DNA of 64,000 bases from positions 1 through 64,000 of the forward strand of contig NW_027043829.1 of NCBI RefSeq assembly GCF_037102585.1, written 5' to 3'. Each line of letters begins with the position of its first letter. Positions within the stretch are counted from its first letter, which is position 1. The DNA comes from Saccharomycopsis crataegensis. Lineage: Eukaryota; Ascomycota; Saccharomycetes; Ascoideales; Saccharomycopsidaceae. Below are positions 43,957 to 53,935 of the stretch, piece after piece. The notes under the pieces are model-generated. The model saw nothing but the letters and a program-made list of their open reading frames with translations. It made no database searches and was not told where the DNA came from. The position numbers and the translations under genes were made by a program.

Positions 43957-45719
43957 TGTGATGGTAAATAGGATCAACTTAATGATTTGAGGTTCTACAA
44001 CGCGATCCAAAGAAAAAACCCAGCAAAAATCGGTTGCCTTATATAAAGATGGGGATATTTTTTCTGGAGTCGTGGTGACGGGCCCGAATCTTGGGGAGGG
44101 TCAGCAGCCAATGGTTTGCCGGTAGTTTGTAATTGGAGGCACGCTTGGTGTACGGGTTTTTGTCCTCGGGGATGACATGCGGCGCCGAGGTCGGTGTTCT
44201 CCCAATAAATCATTAGTCGGATTACTGTTCTTGCACGTGAAGTGTATCGTGACCCGGTGTTTTCTTATCGATAAGATCTTATCACAGCATGCAGCACTAT
44301 CTATCCATTTTTGTTTTGTTCAATCTATTATGGGTGGGTATCCCTAGCGAATGAGCCCATCTTGTTAATCGTATGAATTTGTGCTTAGAGATAACTTGTT
44401 CTTTCAAACATTCAATTTGAAGCTCATAGTACATTGCAGAAGCTGAATGCTAGGGTAGAACATTTTTCGCAGCTCGACTATTCTTTTGAAACTTTGGTTA
44501 GCATGGAAACATGTATCTTTCAAGATCTATTGTAATTTGTACCAATACTGCCGAAAGGGAATGTGACCGATACATTGTGCCGCTGAATTGAGCTCAAATT
44601 TTCATAATTAACATTGATAGAAAAATTAAAACAAATAACAGAGAAACTTCAGTATGGGAAATAGAGAGGCATATTGCCTAATTGTATTTTGATACCTAGA
44701 ATAAATATAAAATTCTCAAAGCAGTGGTCTCAGAGTTATCATCATAAGTAGAAGGTTTGTATTGCCGTTTCGTAACCGGTACCTTATAAAAAAAAAAAAG
44801 AAAATCAGATGATAGCTGATTCTGATCTCTTAGTATTAGTCTTTGAAAGAAAAGAAAAAAGAGAGAAAAAAAAAGGAGAGGGAGAAACAGCTAGGTATTT
44901 CACTTCATTGATTTGTTTTTCTTTTGATGGATCTAATATGAGAGTCTCAAAAGTTCTCGAAAATAAGCTAGTATGAATATAGTAATCAGAATGCTGGTGA
45001 CCATGCCCTAATGATGTTGTCTCAGAGGAAAATCGTGATATTATAATGAAGCATGAAAATAAGCGTAGTTCCTCTATTGTATATATTCATGTTTTCAAAT
45101 ATGTCTACTTCGGGTTTATGACTTTGGAAAGATGTTCAATATTGAGAATTGATTAACGTTGTCAAAATACCACGCGTGTTGCTATTGGTGTTCACGGTGG
45201 CGATACCCCAAAGGTCCTTGAAACATACAACTTAATGTCTCTTAAATATTTCACTCACTTTTCCCCAACTTCATTTATTGCTGGTACTCCAACTACTCAA
45301 ATAAAATTCATATTTTTGTTGTTCCTCAAAAATAAATATCATTATTATCAATGTATGACACTTTTAAACTCACAAAAAGATGGATTATGCTGGGCGCCCA
45401 ATTTCCATAGCGTATACAAAAATAGATGAAAGGCACTGGGTTTCATCAATGAATCAACCAAGGTTCTCACAAATTATTCACATACCATCAGTTACTGATA
45501 GTAGAAAAAAAATATGAGAAACCTCCAAGTGGCAACTAGATTACAATGCCAAAAACTACAACCAAGATGCCTGGTTGAATAAGGCAGAAGAGAAAAGAAA
45601 AGCCGAGATGTCTAAATAAATCGTGAATACATGATTAAAAAAAAAAGTGGTTAAATAAAAAAAGAAAGTACACCTGCGTAAACATAATACAACAATAAAA
45701 TCCAAAAACTAATAGCAGT
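43957..45719. promoter_or_regulatory. ACO1 upstream region, 1.76 kb
   Basis: CCAAT at 44108-44112 (a HAP-complex type site, 152 bp from the start), CACGTG at 44234-44239, and CTTATCGATAAG at about 44264-44275. These fit carbon- or respiration-linked control of ACO1, which is known in yeasts. The part from 44.6 to 45.7 kb has no gene I can support and holds the SMB1 3' flank at its right end. Confidence 0.5.
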
Positions 45720-46332
45720 TCAATTTTTCTTGAATCCCGGTGGCGGCTGGAATTTCCGTGGCCCTTGGTTGAACCCACCTCTCACCGTCTTTATTGGAGC
45801 CCTAAGAGCACTTGCCAAAAATTTGGCATTACTGTCCTTCTTCACCTGCTTTTCATTCAAAGGCTTCATCACCCCACCACCAGTGGTCTTTCCTACCCCC
45901 ATACGAGTGGCTTTATCTACTGGTGGTTTACTTTCGATAGTAACACCCACGACATTGACCCCACGAAGAATTATCAAACCCAAAGCGCGCTTATCTTCTT
46001 TGACAAGGTCAGCGGTGTTGATGGCCCCCAGGCGTTTGGCATCCCTTATGGCATATTTGGATTTATTTGTGATTCTGAATTCTTCGGCATCAGCAAGAAC
46101 TAGATTCATATATTTGTCAAAGGCAAGGAGCTCACCAATAATATTACGACCGTCGAGTGTCGTCACCTTGATACGATAATGAAGGAGATCTGTTAGACGA
46201 GTTTTCCGAGACACTTGGACCTGGTTAAATGTTAGTAAGCAAGAATCAAATAATATATGTATATATATATATATATATATACATTCACGAAGGAAATAAT
46301 CAGAGCCCAAATTGATGGCATCAACGTACCAT
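45720..46332 (-). CDS. SMB1: Core spliceosomal protein SmB, one intron
   Basis: Exon 1 is 46330-46332 (only the ATG) and exon 2 is 45720-46220, giving 167 residues. The protein starts MVQVSRKTRLTDLLHYRIKV. The Sm1 motif is in LLHYRIKVTTLDGRNIIGELLAFDKYMNLVL (residues ~12-43). The Sm2 motif is LGLIILRGVNVVGVTIE. A Gly/Pro/Lys-rich tail follows (GGFNQGPRKFQPPPG). SmB is part of the seven-member ring on U1, U2, U4 and U5 snRNAs. Translating through the intron instead gives an unrelated Ile-rich N-terminus, so the spliced model is preferred. Confidence 0.93.
46221..46329 (-). other. SMB1: Spliceosomal intron in SMB1 (109 nt)
   Basis: It begins GTACGT directly after the start codon and contains an (AT)n run. 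It carries TTACTAACATTTAACCAG at its 3' end, with TACTAAC as branch point. Phase 0. Confidence 0.92.
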
Positions 46333-46756
46333 TTTTTGTGTGAAGGTTGTTTTAAATATTATTGTAGTTATGATTATTACTACTGACTTGTTTAGTTTTT
46401 TTTTTTTTTGCAGATGAGATGAAAATGGGCTGCAAAAAAAAACCTCCTCCAATGATGTAGATCAATGCATATACGCGTACATACCTCATGGACGGAGAGA
46501 GCGTTCTTACAAATGATACTTTAATAGAAGGAGATATGCTGGGAGAATAATATGTAGATAAAACTGATCACACAAGAATATAATTACAAAAGAATGATAT
46601 AAAAAAAGGATAAATAGAACGACAAACAAAAAAAAGAAAAAAGAAAATCCAATGCAAATATATGACAGCCCCTAGAAATAAAAAGAAAGTAGCAGCAAAG
46701 GAAGAATGGAATTATATAAGTCAGCTTCATATTGTTCTTACTAATTTTGATTCAAT
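46333..46756. other. SMB1 5' flank and ECM25 3' flank
   Basis: 424 bp, AT-rich, with A and T homopolymers; no gene seen. Confidence 0.5.
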
Positions 46757-49105
46757 TCAGACTAATCTGCGAAAAAATTTTTCTGCTTCAATCTCCGCCA
46801 AAATTTCCATGCCTTCTAAACGTTCCTCAAACAATTGCGCTAATTTGTTGACTTTCCCATTTTCAATTCCCGCATACTTTTTCTTATCTGCAATAATGAA
46901 TTCTTGGGAGGTGGCTTTACGAACCACCTTCGTAATTGACGGCTTCTTCGTGAGGGTCGGAGTGCTGTTGATTGGGTTTGAAGAAAGTGAAATTGTAGAA
47001 GGCTTCCAACCAGCAGAATATACACTATTGGACTTCGGCGAAGAAAAAATGTCATTATTGATACTAGACATAGAGCGTTTTGAAGTGACAGATGCTAAAC
47101 TTTCTTGAGAGCTAGCATATTTTAACCCAGGAGATGATGAGCGTAATGGAATCATTGGTTTTTTGAAAACTGCATCTGAGCTACCGTTGCTGTTTTGGGA
47201 ACGCACTGGGGAAGAGGTCACAGAGTTTGAACGAGGAGGTAAACGAGGAGGAGGCGGGGCCATTGGGGTTATTTTGGGTTCCTTTGCTAGAGAAGAAATT
47301 GTTTTAGCTCGTTGATGCTGTGGCTTTTTCTCAGGAGGCGGTGGTGCGGCGCTTTTGAACCCAAGGCTGCTGAAGGATTTAGAAATAGAAATTTCTGCAG
47401 AGCTGGTGACACTACTAGCAAAATTCAGGTCACTTAGTGGGTTGCTGAAATAGGTTTTGAAATTGCTGCGAATTTTATCGTTGATAGACTTGAAACTAGT
47501 ACCTTCAGTTGCATAAGATGCCTCAACTGGTTTTTCATTTTCTTTACCATCACCCAATAATTCAAGATCAGCAAAAGTAATAGTATTGATTTGAGCAAGA
47601 TTTTGGTATTCAAAATCTGACTTTGGTAGAATATTGAAATTATTTAGGTGTTTCTGATCTCTGAGTTTATCGTTAATAGACACTTTGTCATTAAGAAATT
47701 CCAAATTCCTAGAAATTAAATTTGTATGCATAATATAGTCATATAAGTTCCTAGTCAACTCACAATTTTCAACTGGGGCTAGTGGGGATATATTTAAATT
47801 GCAATGATTGGCACTGATTCTTGGTGTTGGAGGTAATGGTTTATTTGTAGGAGCTCTATAATAATTGACGTCAAGATATGGCCAATAACGGATTAACTTA
47901 CCAACATACTTGATCCCGGCCTGACGTTCGTCTTCTGAATAGTTGACAAGAATGCCACACATGAATTGCATTAAAAATCTGCAAATTTTGGTGAAATATT
48001 TATCCACTATTTGATTTCCGTTGTTTCCTTTTGAATTTTTCACAAGATGGTTTGTATCATGGATTATCATTGGAACAATAAAAAAATTCATTATATCATT
48101 CAATAATTCATGGTACCCATTTAATTCAAAAATTCGGTTAGTTAAGTCATTAATTTGCTCGAAATCCACGAGTTTATTTTTATTCATAATTACTGGTCCG
48201 AGTGGTATCATTGCATAATCGTTCTTCAAACGTTTAAGGAAATACCTCCAGGTACTGAAAAGGGTACTGAGCTCAAATTGATCAAGAGAAATTAACTGGT
48301 TTCGCGAAATCAGATCTTGAAGAATATTGCTTTTGAAACTGAGTGATGGCGAATTATTATGGAACAAAATTAAGTGTAGCTGCTGTGATTTGATATTGTA
48401 ATCTGGAAGATAATATAATTGGAGAAATTTCACAAAGATCAAATTATAGTAATACCAACTTAATTGGTTTGATAATGGAGAAATTGCCACACCAAATATA
48501 TCAGGTATATGAATGGGTATCACGACTTTGGGAGGTGTTGATGGTTCTTGTTTTCTGATATTAAGAAGAGATTTCTTATTAAGATTATTTTCTGAATTAT
48601 AAATCTTGAAAAATTCGTAGCAATAGTTCGTTAATGAAATGTTAATCTTGGTAATATCCAAATGTTTCAGTAACTCACTAAGATTTGATACATGAATGAT
48701 TTTTTCCCGATTAAGAAATTTCAGAGATACCAAGTTCTTGACCACTTCGGTGAGAGCTCTGATCCACCACGATTCGTGGATAATGTAAATCTTTCTAAGG
48801 AACTTTCTCTTTTCAGGAGGAATAAGCTGAAAAGTTCTCACTCCCCATATCCACGAGAATTTGAAAGTATCTGAATTGTTTTCTTGACAATCTATCAAAT
48901 TTTTATCATTTGAAAGTCCTGCAGTGAAGAACACAAGAACATAGTTTGAATCAGGAATCTTATCGACAAGGAGTCCTATGAGTGCTAAAAAGTTGCACTG
49001 TGCAGGGTTTGGTAAAGCGGTGGTATCAAAAACATAAATAGGGAGCTTGGTGCTTGGATCATAGGTGGCTGACTTGAACAATATTTTATTGAGATCAAAC
49101 AGCAT
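46757..49105 (-). CDS. ECM25: Ecm25-like protein (CRAL-TRIO-like plus divergent RhoGAP)
   Basis: The protein has 782 residues. The N-terminal ~170 residues look like the BCH/CRAL-TRIO-like fold found with RhoGAP (FDTTALPNPAQCNFLALIGL, then YIIHESWWIRALTEVV). Residues ~195-400 resemble a degenerate RhoGAP domain (VPIHIPDIFGVAISPL, YAMIPLGPVIM). The C-terminal third is Ser/Pro-rich with SH3-binding-like proline runs (TPMAPPPPRLPPRSNS). S. cerevisiae Ecm25 acts in cell-wall and endocytic/actin functions, with weakly defined biochemistry. An arginine finger is not evident, so GAP activity is uncertain. The call is a family-level judgement. Confidence 0.6.
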   Translation of the reverse strand: MLFDLNKILFKSATYDPSTKLPIYVFDTTALPNPAQCNFLALIGLLVDKIPDSNYVLVFFTAGLSNDKNLIDCQENNSDTFKFSWIWGVRTFQLIPPEKRKFLRKIYIIHESWWIRALTEVVKNLVSLKFLNREKIIHVSNLSELLKHLDITKINISLTNYCYEFFKIYNSENNLNKKSLLNIRKQEPSTPPKVVIPIHIPDIFGVAISPLSNQLSWYYYNLIFVKFLQLYYLPDYNIKSQQLHLILFHNNSPSLSFKSNILQDLISRNQLISLDQFELSTLFSTWRYFLKRLKNDYAMIPLGPVIMNKNKLVDFEQINDLTNRIFELNGYHELLNDIMNFFIVPMIIHDTNHLVKNSKGNNGNQIVDKYFTKICRFLMQFMCGILVNYSEDERQAGIKYVGKLIRYWPYLDVNYYRAPTNKPLPPTPRISANHCNLNISPLAPVENCELTRNLYDYIMHTNLISRNLEFLNDKVSINDKLRDQKHLNNFNILPKSDFEYQNLAQINTITFADLELLGDGKENEKPVEASYATEGTSFKSINDKIRSNFKTYFSNPLSDLNFASSVTSSAEISISKSFSSLGFKSAAPPPPEKKPQHQRAKTISSLAKEPKITPMAPPPPRLPPRSNSVTSSPVRSQNSNGSSDAVFKKPMIPLRSSSPGLKYASSQESLASVTSKRSMSSINNDIFSSPKSNSVYSAGWKPSTISLSSNPINSTPTLTKKPSITKVVRKATSQEFIIADKKKYAGIENGKVNKLAQLFEERLEGMEILAEIEAEKFFRRLV

Positions 49106-49981
49106 CTTAGTTGTATGGTGATGGTTATTTAAAAAGAGCGGGTCATTAAAATTTTATGATCGATCGACTAAGAAATTAGCTCTAATTTGATTATATTTAT
49201 CTATTCCTTTGAAAATAAACAAACAAAACAATGGTGGTTACTGGCTCCTGAAACTGATGCTTGATGGTTGGCGGATATACTGCAACCAACAATTTTGATT
49301 TGTAAATACTTTGAAAGAATCAAACAGGAAACAGAGAGAGAGTGTGTGTGTGTGTGGAAAAGGAGAGAAACAATATATTAGGGAGAGTGTGGTGAGCTTA
49401 AAAGTGGTACAGAGACCGGATGGTTCTGAAATTTGGTCTCAATAAACAAAAGACTTGCCAATGACATCCATTTGATACCTGTTATTTTGAAACAGCAGAA
49501 AAAAAAATGCTACACCCAAAAAGAGCTGACATCAAAACAAAGCGTGCACGTGAAGGCTACATACTGATGAGGTTAATTAAGTAAGAAAATCACAAAGATG
49601 CTCATTAAGGTCCAAAAAAGTTGCAAAACTGAAGGTAAATGACAAGTAGCTGCCCAAATCAAGATGTAAACAAACATCACCAATTTCAGCTGAAGGTTAC
49701 ACAGACGCATAATACTCTGCTTATCAACTTCTACTGACAATCTATCTACAGTGTTTACAACGAGTGACAACAAGAATTAATAATAATAAATAAATAAATA
49801 AATTAATAAATCATATGCATTAAAAAAATAATAACAATTCAGCTGTTCGACACCACGTTGGTATATAATTGGAAGCACACAAGTACACAATAGGTGATGG
49901 GTACGATTGGATTCTGGTTATGTTGAGTGATTCCTAACATTTCCACAAACAAACAAAAGAAAAAGGAACAAAAGATCGCAA
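49106..49981. other. ECM25 5' flank and monooxygenase 3' flank
   Basis: 0.88 kb. CACGTG at 49547-49552, a short (GT)n at about 49342-49356 and AATA-type runs near 49783-49803. No gene seen. Confidence 0.5.
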
Positions 49982-51610
49982 TCAAACGAAGTTCCAGCCT
50001 TCAAAGTCAGCCTTGATATTTTGTTTACAAAGTTCATTGTATGGAGCCACCCCTTCACTGAAGTTCAACATTTGAACCTTTTTACCAGGAATGTTGGCAC
50101 CCATATACGACGATTTCGCTCTAGGGAAAAGAGTTGTTTCAGCGTAATCATCGACTCTTTTTCTATAGGCTTTTTGGTACGCTGCATCTGGTTCAAAATA
50201 GGTGTAGTTACCATTGAAGAACTTATCAAGCAACTTATAGAGATAGTCCATTTGAATTGAGATACAAGAAGGCCCATTACTGAGTGCGGTTGGTGCTTGA
50301 GGACCGTATGTGAAAAACATGTTTGGGTACCCTTTAGCGGCAAGACCCAACCAGGTAGAACATCCTTCAGGACCACGCCATTCGTTTGACAAAGTCTGGG
50401 TACCTTCGATATTCCAAACTGAAAAGTTCTTGAAAGAACCATCACAAGCATCAAAACCTGTGGCAAGGACCAATAAATCTATTTCATGTTTGACACCATC
50501 TTCAGTGACAATTCCGTGTTCATAGAATTCTTTGATTGGAGTTTTGTTGACATCGACCAACTGAACATTATCTCTATTGTAATCATCGAAATATGTTCTT
50601 TCTAAAGATGGACGTTTGGTACCAAATGGATGAGGGGCAACTTTAGGGGCCAACATTTCAGCAACTTTAGGGTCCTTAACTCTTTGGTGAACTCTTTTGC
50701 GCCAATATTGATACGCCTCATCATTGGCTTTTTCGTCGAAAAATAAATCAGCATAATTGTTATTCCAGAACAAGAATCCTCCTTTCTCGAACAAAGAGTC
50801 CCAGAATTTTTCACGTTCTTCTGGAGAAACGTCAAAGGTGTTTATGTCATATTTTTTTTCGAGGAAACCGCCCGGGTGCTTCGAACGTTCTGCGTGTATA
50901 GCAGGATAATTAGATTTGTCTTGCTTTGGGGTTTTTTCTTGACGCAAAGGCAAACAGAGGTTAGGAGTTCTTTGGAAAACGGTAAGATGGTCAGCTCTTG
51001 GGGCACTTTCTTGGACAATTTGAACACCGGTTGAGCCTGTGCCGATCAAGCCAATCTTGCGGTTATCTAAAATACTATAGTCGTCAGCTTCAGGCCAGTC
51101 ATTAGAATGAATAACTTCTCCTTTGAATTTGTCGAACCCTGGGAAGTCTGGCTCGTACTTTTTAGAAGCAAACCCTACTAAAGGCATGAAGATCCGGCAT
51201 TGAATAAGTGGCCCGTTTTTATCTTCGAGCAACCAAGTTCCCGACTCTTTATTAAAAGTGGCGCTGGTAATGAAAGTATCAAAAGTGGTATCCCTCTTGA
51301 TGTCCAAGACCTTGTCAACGTGCTCGAAGTACTTGCGGATTTCGCGCCAATCTGGGTATTTTTCCGACCAAGTCCAACTATTGTAGACTTCAGGAATTGA
51401 CAATTCGTAAATTGGGATGTAAGAGTCAACACGGGCACCAGGGTATCTATTTTGGTACCAGGTTCCTCCGAAGCCAGATTGACCATCGAAGATGTGAGCC
51501 GATAATCCCCTTTTACGGGCCTCATAAATAGCCAGGATCCCAGAAAAACCGGCACCGAGAATACCGATGTCGTAATATGGGACTTTTGCAGTGTTGATAG
51601 GAACTGGCAT
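49982..51610 (-). CDS. Baeyer-Villiger-type flavin monooxygenase
   Basis: The protein has 542 residues. It has an FAD Rossmann motif GILGAGFSGI (~16-25), the Baeyer-Villiger fingerprint FKGEVIHSNDWP (~163-174), an NADPH Rossmann motif GLIGTGSTGVQ (~189-199) and DLLVLATGFDACDGSF near 385. It matches cyclohexanone/phenylacetone monooxygenase-like enzymes of ~540 residues, which insert oxygen next to a ketone to give an ester or lactone using NADPH and O2. The substrate cannot be told from sequence. It is divergent from a beta-lactamase-fold esterase across 737 bp. Such enzymes are patchy in yeasts, so horizontal gain is possible but untested. No targeting signal seen. Confidence 0.88.
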   Translation of the reverse strand: MPVPINTAKVPYYDIGILGAGFSGILAIYEARKRGLSAHIFDGQSGFGGTWYQNRYPGARVDSYIPIYELSIPEVYNSWTWSEKYPDWREIRKYFEHVDKVLDIKRDTTFDTFITSATFNKESGTWLLEDKNGPLIQCRIFMPLVGFASKKYEPDFPGFDKFKGEVIHSNDWPEADDYSILDNRKIGLIGTGSTGVQIVQESAPRADHLTVFQRTPNLCLPLRQEKTPKQDKSNYPAIHAERSKHPGGFLEKKYDINTFDVSPEEREKFWDSLFEKGGFLFWNNNYADLFFDEKANDEAYQYWRKRVHQRVKDPKVAEMLAPKVAPHPFGTKRPSLERTYFDDYNRDNVQLVDVNKTPIKEFYEHGIVTEDGVKHEIDLLVLATGFDACDGSFKNFSVWNIEGTQTLSNEWRGPEGCSTWLGLAAKGYPNMFFTYGPQAPTALSNGPSCISIQMDYLYKLLDKFFNGNYTYFEPDAAYQKAYRKRVDDYAETTLFPRAKSSYMGANIPGKKVQMLNFSEGVAPYNELCKQNIKADFEGWNFV

Positions 51611-52347
51611 GATAACAGCAAAAAGAGTAGTAGCAGGGCTTTCGAAACTGTAAAAAAAAAAAAAAAAAATATGATTTGGTAGAGCGTTAACAATAGATGA
51701 GATAACCTAAATGGCAATCACACATTAAGTTATTCAAAATGACAGAAGTACGTAATGCTTTTATATCGCTGGAAAGTTTCCCGCAATTGGTCCCACTTGC
51801 AGGCATGTTGACGCAGTTTCTCCACACACTGTGGTCAGGAGGGCTGCTCTCCTGCCTGTTACACCTTCAAAAGAGGGGAACCGATTTCTCGGTATCGGCA
51901 ATGTGTTGACAGCTGTGCGGAGGGCGGCCCGTTTAGGGAAATTGTCTCCAGCCTTAAGTCTGAAAACTTTATGATCTCTCGCCAATCACTCGATGCCTGT
52001 TGGTAATAATAATTATAATAATAATCATAATAATAAAATAGCAGCAGTATTAAAAAACAATGCTGGGTGGTTCTGCCTTTGACCGTGATCACCGCCAACA
52101 TACATACATACGTAATCGTACTGTATGTGGCGATTATCCATTGCCCCAGAAAAAAAAAAAAAACCATCGGGAGACAATCACCACCACGGATTGCGACGAT
52201 GCCCCTCTTGTTACCCCTCTTGTCGCCCCTCTCAATGCCCCACACTTAGCACGGTGTACTTCAAGATATATAAGTGTTTATGGTGTAACAACCCAGTAAA
52301 TTTGTAAGAAATATTGTACAATTAGCATTGCATATCCCATCTCAAAA
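51611..52347. promoter_or_regulatory. Shared divergent promoter, monooxygenase / esterase
   Basis: 737 bp, GC-richer in the middle than other spacers. An inverted repeat CAGGAG-N7-CTCCTG lies at 51836-51854. CCGAT-N8-ATCGG at 51881-51898 also reads as CCG-N12-CGG, the form bound by Zn(II)2Cys6 activators. GGCGGCCCG lies near 51924. A poly-A run lies just upstream of the monooxygenase ATG on its strand. Joint control of both genes is inferred. Confidence 0.5.
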
Positions 52348-53559
52348 ATGTCCGCCCGCCTCGACAACATCCTCAGTAAATATACAAACCCCTCTTTCGA
52401 AAACCATGTGCCCTTGGCAATTGCTGCCGTGGTCACCAGAGAAAATGGCCTAGTGTACCTTGGGGCTGCTGGGGCGAAAGATGCCTCCGTTCCTGATGAT
52501 AAGGTAACCACAGACACTACTTTGGCATTCTATTCAGATACTAAGGCAGTTGCCTGTACTGCTCTACTCCAACTTCTCGAACGTGGACAAATCAAGTCCA
52601 TCGACGAAACCGTGGAAACTTACATTCCAGAAGCCAAAAATATCAAGATACTACAGGGTTTTGACGAAGAAGATCAACCAATCCTCAAAGATGCTACCGT
52701 CAAGCCAACCATCCGTCATTTGCTAACACATACTGCAGGCTTTTCTTATGCTTTCTTCAGCTCACACTACAAGAAGTTGTTGGACCTCACCGGCAAACCA
52801 AACATTTTGCTTTCAAGTTGGGAACAATTTCAAACCCCATTAATTTTCGAACCGGGATCAGAATGGCATTACGGTGTCAACATTGATTGGGTAGGTAAGA
52901 TAGTGTATAACGTTTCTGGCCAGACCCTTGATCAATTCCTTCAAGAAAACGTCTTCAAACAAATCGGCGCCCCATCATTGACATTTACAAGACGCCCTGA
53001 ACATTATGCAAACCAAGCAGAAATCCACCAAAGAGCCAATTGCACCAGTGGTGACTTGATCCCGCTTAAAGGAATCCACCCTGAAGTTCCAGAATTCCAT
53101 GCTGGCGGTCATGGCTTATGGGGGAAGCTTGAAGATTATATGAAATTTCTCGAAATATTCCTTCATGAAGGTAAGTGTCCATCTACTGGAGCTGTGGTTT
53201 TGAAACCAGAAACTGTCAGAGATTATGCCTTCTCTAATCTTCTACCAAAGGGAATCACTTGCACTCCTAACTTCCAATACGATCAACCGCAACTCAGTAA
53301 TCCAGTTGATTTATTTGATTTATTTCCAAAGGACAAGATGTCATGGACAGCCAATTTCTTCAAAGTGGATGTGGACTTGCCAACTGGTAGATCTGCTGGC
53401 AGTTTGAGCTGGTGTGGCTTACCAAACTTGTATTATTGGATTGATCCAAAGAAAGGAGTTACTGGGATGTTTTGTACTCAATTATTTCCATTCTACGACA
53501 AAACTGCTCTTGAAGCATTGACCGAATTTGAAACCGAAGTTTACAAGCAATTCACTTGA
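52348..53559 (+). CDS. Serine beta-lactamase-fold esterase/hydrolase
   Basis: The protein has 403 residues. It has the class C beta-lactamase / EstB-type fold signature. The catalytic SxxK is SDTK at 63-66 (FYSDTKAVACTALLQLLE), the Tyr motif is YGVN at 175-178 (WHYGVNIDWVG), and a Gly-rich block HAGGHGLWGKLEDYMKF lies near 250. Members of this family in fungi and bacteria are mostly esterases, lactonases or transesterases (EstB, LovD), not antibiotic-degrading enzymes. No signal peptide, so it is cytosolic. Next to the Baeyer-Villiger enzyme, ester or lactone hydrolysis is the natural guess. Peptidase-like activity is an alternative. Confidence 0.85.
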   Translation: MSARLDNILSKYTNPSFENHVPLAIAAVVTRENGLVYLGAAGAKDASVPDDKVTTDTTLAFYSDTKAVACTALLQLLERGQIKSIDETVETYIPEAKNIKILQGFDEEDQPILKDATVKPTIRHLLTHTAGFSYAFFSSHYKKLLDLTGKPNILLSSWEQFQTPLIFEPGSEWHYGVNIDWVGKIVYNVSGQTLDQFLQENVFKQIGAPSLTFTRRPEHYANQAEIHQRANCTSGDLIPLKGIHPEVPEFHAGGHGLWGKLEDYMKFLEIFLHEGKCPSTGAVVLKPETVRDYAFSNLLPKGITCTPNFQYDQPQLSNPVDLFDLFPKDKMSWTANFFKVDVDLPTGRSAGSLSWCGLPNLYYWIDPKKGVTGMFCTQLFPFYDKTALEALTEFETEVYKQFT

Positions 53560-53935
53560 TCATGATAAATTTTGACATAGATTATATATCTAAAATAAAA
53601 TAAAAGCTGTATTATTGCATTGCACATAAATTTTGTTACTAGGAGAGAACTCATGCGAATGGTTCCTAAGCAAAACATATCTCAGTTTTAAAACTACCAG
53701 CATTCGGCTCTCTAATACTCCGGTTAAGGATAGAGGCCTAGTTAAATATGATAAGCATGTAACATACGGACCGAGAAGTGCACAAAACCAGTACTAATCG
53801 CACTCACCCAGTTCCCCCCAAAAAAAGTTTTGGCGAGTGAAAAAATGCGTACGAGAGAGAGCCATCTGAATAAGTTCCAAAGTGAAAATATAAAATAAAG
53901 CACAATTGATAGAAATCAAAAAAAAAAAAAAAAAA
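53560..53935. other. Esterase 3' flank and ATP11 promoter
   Basis: 376 bp, no gene. A long A run ends directly at the ATP11 start codon. Confidence 0.5.

Noticed and set aside
45730-46179. 149-codon frame antisense to SMB1
   Set aside because: Shadow of the SMB1 exon; the - strand has the Sm motifs.
52060-52307. Overlapping 60-79 codon frames just upstream of the esterase
   Set aside because: Three overlapping frames across a poly-A run in a promoter; no protein character.
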